Shown: positions 46,828-55,646 of the stretch, piece by piece
How positions within the stretch are numbered: the first letter of the stretch is position 1
Layout: every line of letters starts with the position of its first letter
Source: Symsagittifera roscoffensis
Taxonomy: Eukaryota > Xenacoelomorpha > Acoela > Convolutidae
Reading direction: 5' to 3'
NCBI RefSeq assembly: GCF_963678635.1
Contig: NC_087065.1
Location: 56,386,397 to 56,450,396, forward strand
DNA length: 64,000 nt
Made by a program: the position numbers and the translations under genes
Notes under the pieces: model-generated
Database searches by the model: none
The model's input: only the letters and a program-made list of their open reading frames with translations
What the model was told of the DNA's origin: nothing

Positions 46828-49800
46828 ACGAGAGCCTATCTAAACTTGGTGATGCAAAGTTCTTCACCACATTGGACTTGGGTTCTGCCTTCTGGCAGGT
46901 TCCTCTGCGAAAGAAGGACAGAGAGAAAACCGGATTCGCGTGCGAATTGGGGTTGTACCAGTGGAAGAGGATGCCCTTCGGCTTGTGCAATGCAACAGCA
47001 ACTTTTCAAAGGCTGATGGCTCATGCTTTGACAGGAGTGACCAAAAAGTACGGGAATCTCTTGATGTGCTACGTGGATGACGTAGTCATAGCGACACCAA
47101 CCCTGGAGGATCACATTGATCGACTCGATGAGGTCTTCGGATGTATGAAAAGAGCAGGCTTGAAATGCAAACCATCGAAATGTGAAATCCTTAGGGATTC
47201 GATCAAGTACCTGGGAAGAATGGTGGACAGGCATGGTGTGAGGCCAGATCCGGAAGCAGTAGAAGCAGTGATGACATGGAAAGCTCCAAGAACGGACACA
47301 CAGCTCATGAGCTTCCTAGGGTTTGCCAATTACTACCGAGAATTCATAAAAGGATACGCGGACAAGGTGTACCCGATGCAGAAGCTGATGCGCAACAAAG
47401 GGAAAAAGTTCGAATGGAACGATGAGGCACAGGTTGCCTTCGAGAACATAAAACGGGAACTGTGCGAAGCGCCAGTGCTGGGCATGCCTACAGAAAAGGG
47501 CATGTATGTTCTCGACACAGACGCATCGGTGGTGGCCATCTCAGGAATATTGCATCAAGAGCAAGAATGGAACGGAAGAACAGTTCTCCGTCCCATTGCA
47601 TACGGCAGCAAAGTCTTGAGTGACACAGAGATGAAATATGGCGCACCAAAAGCAGAAATGTTTGCAGTAGTCACCTTCGTGGAGAAGTACCGTGCATACT
47701 TGGGGAGCGCTCCCTTCAAGTTACGCGTGGACAACAGAGCGTTATCCTGGTTGAAGACCTACTCGATGGATCAGAGTTATATTGGTAGATGGATAGTAAG
47801 ACTGGATGGCTACCATATGATAATCGAACATAGGATGCGTGATAAACACCAGAATGCTGACAGCCTCAGTAAGAAAACTGAGTTCTATGAAAGATTGGAG
47901 CAGAAGCAGGCCAATCAGGCGGAAGTAAAGGAGGGATTCTCGTTTTTGGACAAAGAAACTTATGAAGCGCTTCCCTTAACGAGATGGTTGGATAAATCAG
48001 GACATCCAATTCCGGGGCACCCTGAGTTACATGTAGAGAAAGCAGCCGAGATAAAGATCCTGTCCAAGGAGGATCCGGTCCCCTTGGATTTGTTGCTGCG
48101 CTCGAACCTGGTCCAGCAAGAACTCTCTCGCATGAATATAAACAGCCTCTCATTATTGGATGAAACGGTGCAAGTCACACCACAAGTAATGCGGATGCTG
48201 GGTGGATTGTTAGAAAGAGAAGTGACCAGAGATGACCCCGAGTGGACAGCAGCAGTGGCATCGCTGACAGTCAGTGAGAAGGTGAAGATCATGCCGTCCA
48301 GACGACAGCACGAAGAGAACGAAAGGGATTGTAGGACAATAGTTCAGCAACTAGTATCCTCAATACCCCAGGAGATTTTAACAAGTACTTCTTACGGACA
48401 GAAAGAACAGGGGAGCAGCAAGCGAAAGAAAACCGTCACCTTTGTGGACCGGGATAAAGAGGGTGAAGTTGTAAAACAAAATCTGCTGCAAGACTATTTG
48501 TCCGGGGAGAAGGATAAGGAGAAAAACCAGCGATCACAAGATCAACACCCGGGACAAGTGAATTGGTCCGGGGAGTCCGAGATAGACGAGAAAATTCCTG
48601 ATGAGAAACAGGACCTAGAGAACAAGGTTTTGTCCGGGGAGTTCAGATGGATGCGAAGGAAATACAGACATGATCTGGAGGAGCGTGCAGTCTCCAGCAC
48701 AACACCTTCGACGGATGATGATTCCCGAAACTCAGGAATGGATACCTATTCCAACAGGAATTCGACCTCGGGATCGGAACTGTCAGAACTAGCGATACTC
48801 ACGCTACTAGTGGAAACTCGGGCAAAGGACCTGGACAGAGAAGTGTACCAGGATCCTGACAGTGATCGCTACCTAATACCAAGCGAAAGAGTCTTTGACA
48901 ACGCAGCGGATGACTTAGAAACAATAGCAGTATCAAAGCGGTCGATGAGCTTATTGCCACAGAAAGAGGCAGTCAGGACTGATCTTCAACCGTTTCAGCA
49001 AGAAACACAACCGTTGGCGAAGATTTGGTGCGTTAAGATGGAAGAAGACACACATCAGCCCAACGAGCTGAATAGTCAGATGAGGGTCATGAAGACGTAC
49101 TTGAAGGCGAGATACAGACTCTCGGACCTTCTAAGGGCGCAGAGAAATGATCGCATGACAAGCAACCTAAAAAGGTGGATAGAAAACGGTGCACCTGACA
49201 AAGGTGACCTGGAAGAAGACAGCTATAGGATCCTGAGACAATACTTCATGCAGAAGGAGGGGAGATTATATCTGAACAAGGACGGGATCGTGGCTTGCAG
49301 GAGAAGAGAAGAAGACAAGGTCTTATACAAATATAACGCGATAGTGTTGCCGCAACTCTATCAGACAGAACTATTATTCAGGTCGCATGATCAGATGGGC
49401 CATCAAGGGATCGACAAAGTGTATCTGAGGATCCTGAAGCGCTTTGAGTGGCCTGGGATGAAAAAGGCATGCGAGAAATGGGTGACAGCATGTCTGTCAT
49501 GCCAACAGGTCAAGGATCCTAGGAAGTTGCGATTTCCTTTACAATCAATTGAGTCGTCTGAATTCAACGAGGTGGTGCAGATAGATCACCAGAAGATATG
49601 CATGACAGACAGCGGTTACAACCAAGTCTTGGTCATGATAGATCACTTCACGAAGTATGCAGAGGCCGTGCCCTGCATAACTGCCTCGGCGGAAGAGACA
49701 TGCGACCACCTGATCAATACGTGGATAGCAAGACATGGTTGTCCAATGACGTTTCAATCGGACAATGGAACGGCTTTCGTAGGCGAGCTTACGAAAGAGC

Positions 49801-50243
49801 TTATGAGACGGTCACAAGTCGCTCAGGCTCACTCCACGACATACCACCCTCAGACGAATGGCTTAGTGGAAAGACAGAATAGGACGTTAGTGTCGATGCT
49901 GAGGGTATATTGTTCCAGGTACATGACCGATTGGGACAGATACCTTCCACAGGTGATGGGAGCTTATAATAGCACGCAACACTCCACCACTGGAGTTAGT
50001 CCACACATGATGCTGACGGGACACGAGAAGTCTTTACCCTTGACATTCTTCTACCCAGAATATGAGGGAAAGAAAACGTCCCCACAGGTCTACGTGAGGG
50101 ATGTGATCAAACGCCAACAGGAGTTGAACGATTTGTGTAGACGAAACACTCAGCAGGCACAGGCAAGGCAGAGGAAAAGATTCGACAAGAAAGCAGCTGG
50201 TGCAAAGGCTCACTCGGTGGGAGACTACGTATGGGTATTTTAG
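46804..50243 (+). CDS. pol: pol: RT palm, RNase H, integrase (element P)
   Basis: The open frame (46770-50243) regains homology at DAYPIPRIDESLSKLG. RT motifs FFTTLDLGSAFWQVP, GLCNATATFQ and YVDD (47070-47081) are intact, unlike A. RNase H keeps LDTDAS, AEMFAV, RVDNRAL and NADSLS, the four acidic sites. A long variable linker holds three SGE-containing repeats. Integrase keeps its HHCC zinc region (HDQMGH...CLSC) and the catalytic core with VQIDHQ, QSDNGTAF and GLVERQNR; the last two acidic residues are 35 residues apart, as in D,D-35-E. It ends at TAG 50241-50243, where A has glutamine, a CAG-to-TAG change. A working copy would read through to the next segment. Confidence 0.92.
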
Positions 50244-51410
50244 AACGTTATACCACCGAAAGGGACAAAGAAGCTTCTAAAGAAATGGAGGGGACCCTTC
50301 ATGATTACAGAGGTGCACCAAGAGGGACGCTTTTATAGACTGAGTACTGGCCGAGCCGCCCACTACGAAAACATCAAGCCACACAATCCATCGACAGAAG
50401 ACTGGTGTATACCTGCAGACATGGAAGAAGGGGATTATCTAATGATGGATCCTGCTTGTGAGGTGAATGAAAAAGGTACCAGGGAGAAGAACGATGGAAA
50501 CAAAATCGTAGAGGAAGGTACGGATACACCGCTGGACCTGGATCCAAACGAAAAGATTGAAGCGGACGATGAAACCTTACCCTACGCAGAAGAGGATTGG
50601 CAGGATCCCGAACAGACAGAGGTTCCCAAGAACTTGGAACCAGATCTTCCGTTCACGATTCAGACTCGTCAGAAGGACGGGACGAGACAAAGAAAGAAAT
50701 ACAATCCTTACGGTGACGACTTTGTAGTGGATGGGATAGATCTAAAGAAAGTAGTGGAGGAAGTAGTGGGTTTAGAAGAAATAACTGTGTCACAAGACAT
50801 TGACATAGTCGATGATCATAACGATGAGTGGGTTGACGACTGGTCGAAACCCGAGGTAGAATTTGATGATGAGCAACAGCAGTCATATGAACAAGACCAG
50901 ACGAACCTTCGTGTCTTAGAGTGGCTGAACGAAATGACATCAGACCCTAAAGAGACCAGCGTTACGATTCAAGACGTAGATCGTGAAAGCGCGAAATACA
51001 TTAAGACCGAACGAGATGATCCTTCCTGGGCTGCCCAGGAAGGACAACTTCTCATTCCAGCTTCTAACCTTGACTTAATACCCGGTATGCGATCGACGGG
51101 GACGCCGATGGATATTTTTGTCCGGGGAGTGGGGGTAGGACTTACCCACACTGAAAACTTGATAATAAAAAAATTAAGAATAGCAAGAGAAACAGGACAC
51201 TTAGAAGCAGAAACAGGCGAAGAACCTAAGAAACCTGATATAGGCAGGGTAGTTGAGTCATATTTTAATTTACCAAATGAATATTCTAGTAACATAATAC
51301 TAACAGACAGTGATTTCATACTCACAAACAGAACATGTGCAGTAGCAATCACCGCAGACATGAGTTTTAGGACGGCGCTAGCGGCAGATTTTAAGAGGGA
51401 ATATAAAAAA
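50244..51410 (+). CDS. pol: pol C-terminal region (element P)
   Basis: Same frame as the integrase, continuing beyond the TAG; the first ATG is at 50321 or so, but homology with A starts at once (PPKGTKKLLKKWRGPF). It contains the integrase C-terminal block (FYRLSTGRAAHYENIKPH), an acidic region of about 200 residues with LRVLEWL, then DIFVRGVGVGLTHTENLII and the first half of the macro-like domain. The frame leaves homology at an A6 run (51405-51410) that is A5-equivalent in A, and ends at 51635 out of frame. No chromodomain is seen. Confidence 0.8.
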
Positions 51411-51741
51411 CGTGGAATTCCTTTGGAAGCAAAGACCAGGGATAGGGGGCGTAGCAGCCTTACCTCCGGCGGTGTCGCAGATACCGGGAAAGTACTTGTG
51501 CTTCTTGGTAACGAGGGCGACGGAGAAGCAGCACGTGGACCCAGAAAACCTAGTCTTGTCTTTGACGAGGCTGAGGGACTTCCTTGTGGAAATGGACGTG
51601 AAGGAGCTCTCGCTTCCAGTGTACGATCCAAATAGAGGAAGACTGCATCCTCGGGAATTGTACGCGCTTGTACACGTGATATTCTCTGATACGAACATAC
51701 AAGTATATCTACATAAGAAATATTATTTAAGTATAGGCTGA
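51285..51741 (+). CDS. Macro-like (ADP-ribose-type) domain at Pol C-terminus
   Basis: About 150 residues, split by a one-base insertion at 51405-51410. The first half (SNIILTDSDFILTNRTCAV, then SFRTALAADFKREY) is in the pol frame, the second (51412-51741) in the next frame: LPPAVSQIPGKYLCFLVTR, a helix SLTRLRDFLVEM, then ELSLPVYDPNRGRLHP and VIFSDTNIQVYLH to a stop at 51741. The alternation of strands and helices follows the macro fold, most like short Poa1/TARG1-type members. Known macro domains bind or remove ADP-ribose. Here the glycine loops are not conserved (FRTALA where MGxGIA is usual), so binding may be changed or lost. Its conservation in A and P argues for function in the lineage. 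Confidence 0.55.
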
Positions 51742-52141
51742 GTGATGTGCGAAAGAGTGTTAGGCCAAAGACCAAGTTGCATGTAATATGTGATATGTGT
51801 GTTATGTTATGTTATGTTATGTGTTAGGTTATTAAGATCATGGGTAAGTAAGCGTTAGTGACCATGAACAACTAAATGACAATCTTGGGAATAGATCCAA
51901 AGTTTGGACTGTCCAATCTTAGGTCGAATTCCAAAATTTTAGAAACCAATTGATTTTAATAAATTTTAGGATAAATATATTTTTATCTGAACTGTTTTAA
52001 GCAGATTTTAACGATATATGTTAAGGTGAAACTGACAGGTGTGACAGTCGTGATTCCTTTTCTAGATCCTGATTGATCATTTAATTGCTCATTTGAGTCA
52101 AAACTTGAAATCGAAATCAAATCAAACTTGGAAAGAACAGT
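51742..52141 (+). other. Spacer between pol and ORF2 (element P)
   Basis: Non-coding. It holds (GTTAT)4 at 51801-51820, also echoed in A, and the splice-acceptor-like site at 52053-52065. Confidence 0.5.
52053..52065 (+). promoter_or_regulatory. Putative splice acceptor before ORF2 (element P)
   Basis: ATTCCTTTTCTAG precedes ATCCTGATTGATCA, 77 nt before the ORF2 ATG. The same pyrimidine tract-AG plus ATCYTGATTGATCA box lies 79 nt before ORF2 in A. Confidence 0.55.
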
Positions 52142-52507
52142 ATGGACAATTTCAACCTGGATGAATTGATGGACCTGGCAGAGGCATATGTAGGACCGAT
52201 GGTAGATGCGATCTATCGTCGGCTGAACGAACGAGACTTCGCTCTGGAGGACCCAGAGGTGGTCATGTTGCTGACCGCCCTGATCAACATCTTGGGGCAC
52301 GACAACCGTGGGGACCGCCCCACGGAAGTCCTGTTGATGGCAGCATATGGACAAAGAGGAGTACTAGACCGCCCGAACATGAGAGTGATGAGGTGGAGAA
52401 ACGGGGCTCTCTCAGGGAGTGACTTGGCGAATGAGCCTGGTTGGGAAGTTCTAGGACATACCAACCAGGTGAGATGCCAATGCCCTCTAAGCCTAAACCT
52501 GGGCTGA
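52142..52507 (+). CDS. ORF2: small conserved protein, unknown
   Basis: 121 codons from ATG 52142; similarity to A starts at this ATG. The first 75 residues look helical, with MVDAIYRRLNERDFALEDPE and LTALINILGHDNRGDRPTE. The tail after HTNQ is not conserved in this frame. The frame overlaps ORF3 (start 52474). At 52466-52471 CAG|GTGAGA has the form of a splice donor, and A keeps GGTGAGATGCC here. No family recognised, no membrane segment. First gene of the accessory set. Confidence 0.7.
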   Translation: MDNFNLDELMDLAEAYVGPMVDAIYRRLNERDFALEDPEVVMLLTALINILGHDNRGDRPTEVLLMAAYGQRGVLDRPNMRVMRWRNGALSGSDLANEPGWEVLGHTNQVRCQCPLSLNLG

Positions 52508-55500
52508 CGAGAATGCATCGGGAGATGAACAGCGAGGCGACCTCGTCTGGTTCACCACTGAGAGTAGCTGTGCCACCAAAAAGGGCGAAAGTAACACAGA
52601 AGGTTCAGACGAACCAAACCATACAAGATCTGGACGAGATGAATGATCAGCTGAGAATTACGAAGAAGGAGCTGGACGAGATGACCAGAAGCATGCTCCA
52701 GATGGAGGAAGATCGGGACATGTGGAGAAAGTTGTTTGAAGACTGCAATAAAAAGCAGGGTCAAGAGATCGAACGCTTAAGGCAGGAATACAAAGAGCGA
52801 TCGGAGCAGGTGGCGTTGACAACGGCCGTGGAGAAAGTGATACCTGCAAGGGATATTCCTCGTGGGCAGTCCCCGATGGAGCTCTTGACACCTCGAGAAA
52901 TGAGTCAAACAACGGAGACACGGCTTCCAGCAGAGACGAACCGAGTAACAATCCCGGATCCTAGTGACACCTTGGGTGATCCCGTCGTAGAACAGACAGT
53001 GAGAAAACTGATAGAGACAGCTGGACGATTGGTCGCTAACAAGAATGCACCAGGTTCCGGGGTGACTGCACCCTATGGAACGATTGACGATACGGGCAGA
53101 GTACAACTCTCCCAGACAGTAATCAGACAAGGGATGAGTAACGTGACACCACTCATGGGGAACTCGAGAATCCCAGAGAGGAAAGTAAGGAAGATGCCAG
53201 CGAAGAAAGTGTCTCGTGTAATAGACGTGCAGAAGAATAATCAATTGAAGTATAATTTCACGGGAGTTCCGGAGACAGATCCGAGGGCCTGCTTCAATCG
53301 AGCTACCTGGAGCCCGGCTGTGAACCTGCAGCAACCACCACTCGGGACATCTCACCTGATATTGGGAGACAGCTTAGTCAGAGTGCTGTCGAATTTGAGG
53401 ACCTCATGGGTCACCACGGTGATGGCCTTTGGAGGCGCGACGATTGCCCAATTATATCGCATGGTGGAGCTGATGAATCCAGGGAAGATACCCAATGTGA
53501 TGATCTTAGTTGGGACGAATGATATCTCCAGAGGATCAGATGAGCAGGAAGCACTGTGGGAATCAATGATGGTGTGTTTGTTCACTACTCTCTGGCAGAA
53601 GTTCAGTTGCGCGGTACTGACCGTTTGCACGGTGCCAATGAACGCAAGAAGCCTGACAGCATCAGGAAGAAGGCACAACGAGGGAGTCATGAGATGGAAT
53701 AACATCTTGAGAAACCTAGCAAATCGAAATGCCGGAAGAATGATCCTCATGGACATTGAACATGAATTGAGAGCCATGGATCAAGCCAGACTGACCACAG
53801 ATGGCATCCACTTTGACAGTGTCGAAGGACAAGCTTGGTTGAATCGAGTCTTCCAAGAACGGTTGGATGAGCTGGAAGCAGAACTCTTTGACACAGGAGT
53901 GCTGAAGGAAGAGGGAACGGTGAGTGATACGGTGATCACCACCTTTGTGCCTCCTAACCTGGAAACACGCTTGGGTACGGTCCCAGCCGTCACAAATTAC
54001 CGGCAACAAAGCTCCAGTGAACCAGGTCGAAGAACAGACGTACAGGATTGGTTGGGAGAAGCACCGATGAGGAGGACAATTCATCCTAGGAGAAGGATAG
54101 GACCTGTCAACCAACCAATCGAAGAAGTAGCAGGCACATCTAGATCGGACACTAGATCGGAGACGACGAGTACCAGTCGAGAGGAGAGACCGAGCAGAGG
54201 CTCATTGATGTGTTCGCGATCCATACCGTCTCCTTGGCATATATACAAAGACGAACTAATGAAGCTGGACCTACAGAGAGTGAGCTTCATCGAAGATGCA
54301 AGGAGGATGCTGAATGGAGCGACGCTATCCGTCAGCAGATTGTACTCGATAACCGGCGTAGACTGGTTGATAGCCGCTAGCATAAATTTCAGCTCCACGA
54401 CGGCCTTGAGATTTGCTGATTTGGAGGGACTGCCCTCTAACAACACGATGGGACCAGTGAATGCGAGACCGTTGCAAGATGTGAGATTGAACCATGATGA
54501 GAGGAATCGTGAAGAAACGCCAGGAAGATTCCTGACGGCGAGAGCGCCGATTGGACAACACGTGAAGATATTTAGGCAATTGACGACACAACCTGGTCAT
54601 GTGAAGGAGAGAGTGTACCCAAAACTAGTGAACCAAGATGGTGATGCCCAGAGATATGGCGGATTGACAGCGATAAAGAAAGATGAGACCATCTTCGCCG
54701 CCTACGACAAAGCAGAGATGAGAAAGGCCAAAATCATGGTAGTATCGAATTCAGAGTTCGTGTACACCTCTAAGTCTTTGTTTTGGCCGGACGTCATAAT
54801 GCTGGCCGCAGTTGACCTAGACCTATTGCAATCAGTGTCATTGGCTATAGGGGTACAAAGGCAGACAGAAATGAACCCGATAACGATTGTGTTTGCTGGC
54901 ATCAATGACCATCTACACAGTACAGGTTTTCTGAGCAGGATCAGAGATTCTGCAACAGCAGAAAACGCAGTATGGCCAGCGATAAAAGACATCCTGGAGT
55001 CGATGGGTGAAGTGGTGGACGCGACGAAGGAGGGATCATTCAATAAAGTGACGTTGAGAGTAGTATTTGCGTTGTCTCCGGGATATGCACATCTCCCGGA
55101 TGGACTGAAATTTGTGTATGCAATGGTAGCCTTACTTTCGGAGGGAAAATATGATGTGATCATATCAGCCCCGAATCGCATGATAGAAATGGAGAACCTG
55201 AGGCCACTTAAGGCTGAACTGCCTGCAGTATGGTCAGATATCTCAAACGCGATGAGAGGGTTCAAGGACCACGCGCTACACATGTTAGTGTTGGACGAAG
55301 TGCTGGGGTTGGAACTGTCCAACTTCAGTCGGCAACTCAAACTGAAACCAGGAATAGATGACGACCATCGAGTGATCACGGCAATGTCCAACGACTTGTG
55401 GTTCCGAGCAATGGAAGTGGCGAGTGAAGACACGAGAAGAAAGAATTCACTGGAGACGAGAGCTCATCTGGAAGCGATGGTGCTGAGAACCAAGCCGGAA

Positions 55501-55644
55501 GCAAACCAGTGGCTACACCTGAATCCTAGAGTAGCGGCATTGGGTGCAGATGCTTTTCAGCAAGGCCCAGTAATGATCACTAAGATACACGCCTACTTGT
55601 TGAAGGAGGTGAACCTGCCGGAGAAAAGACAGCTGAGTTCGTGA
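52474..55644 (+). CDS. ORF3: coiled coil plus SGNH/GDSL hydrolase
   Basis: 1,056 residues from ATG 52474, kept in A (GEMPxP). Residues about 45-115 form a coiled coil next to a basic KRAKV patch. Residues about 290-470 are an SGNH hydrolase: block I HLILGDSLVRVL (Ser300), a GGAT turn, block III LVGTNDISRG (Asn349), and TTDGIHFDS (Asp443, His446). These enzymes cleave esters, often acetyl or acyl groups; the substrate here is unknown. The C-terminal half (about 750-980) has SLFWPDVIML, FAGINDHLH (Asn811), FALSPGYAHLP and VLDEVLGLELSN, perhaps a second, degenerate domain of the same fold. No signal peptide or membrane segment, so not an envelope protein. ORF4 overlaps or abuts its end. Confidence 0.85.
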   Translation: MPMPSKPKPGLTRMHREMNSEATSSGSPLRVAVPPKRAKVTQKVQTNQTIQDLDEMNDQLRITKKELDEMTRSMLQMEEDRDMWRKLFEDCNKKQGQEIERLRQEYKERSEQVALTTAVEKVIPARDIPRGQSPMELLTPREMSQTTETRLPAETNRVTIPDPSDTLGDPVVEQTVRKLIETAGRLVANKNAPGSGVTAPYGTIDDTGRVQLSQTVIRQGMSNVTPLMGNSRIPERKVRKMPAKKVSRVIDVQKNNQLKYNFTGVPETDPRACFNRATWSPAVNLQQPPLGTSHLILGDSLVRVLSNLRTSWVTTVMAFGGATIAQLYRMVELMNPGKIPNVMILVGTNDISRGSDEQEALWESMMVCLFTTLWQKFSCAVLTVCTVPMNARSLTASGRRHNEGVMRWNNILRNLANRNAGRMILMDIEHELRAMDQARLTTDGIHFDSVEGQAWLNRVFQERLDELEAELFDTGVLKEEGTVSDTVITTFVPPNLETRLGTVPAVTNYRQQSSSEPGRRTDVQDWLGEAPMRRTIHPRRRIGPVNQPIEEVAGTSRSDTRSETTSTSREERPSRGSLMCSRSIPSPWHIYKDELMKLDLQRVSFIEDARRMLNGATLSVSRLYSITGVDWLIAASINFSSTTALRFADLEGLPSNNTMGPVNARPLQDVRLNHDERNREETPGRFLTARAPIGQHVKIFRQLTTQPGHVKERVYPKLVNQDGDAQRYGGLTAIKKDETIFAAYDKAEMRKAKIMVVSNSEFVYTSKSLFWPDVIMLAAVDLDLLQSVSLAIGVQRQTEMNPITIVFAGINDHLHSTGFLSRIRDSATAENAVWPAIKDILESMGEVVDATKEGSFNKVTLRVVFALSPGYAHLPDGLKFVYAMVALLSEGKYDVIISAPNRMIEMENLRPLKAELPAVWSDISNAMRGFKDHALHMLVLDEVLGLELSNFSRQLKLKPGIDDDHRVITAMSNDLWFRAMEVASEDTRRKNSLETRAHLEAMVLRTKPEANQWLHLNPRVAALGADAFQQGPVMITKIHAYLLKEVNLPEKRQLSS

Positions 55645-55646
55645 AC

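Noticed and set aside
50244-51300. Chromodomain after integrase
   Set aside because: The region is acidic and lacks the aromatic cage pattern; the recognisable part is the macro-like segment instead.
53352-55433. Several antisense open frames of 100-240 codons opposite ORF3
   Set aside because: They mirror the sense frame of a conserved gene and have no recognisable motifs; similar shadows occur opposite pol and ORF4.
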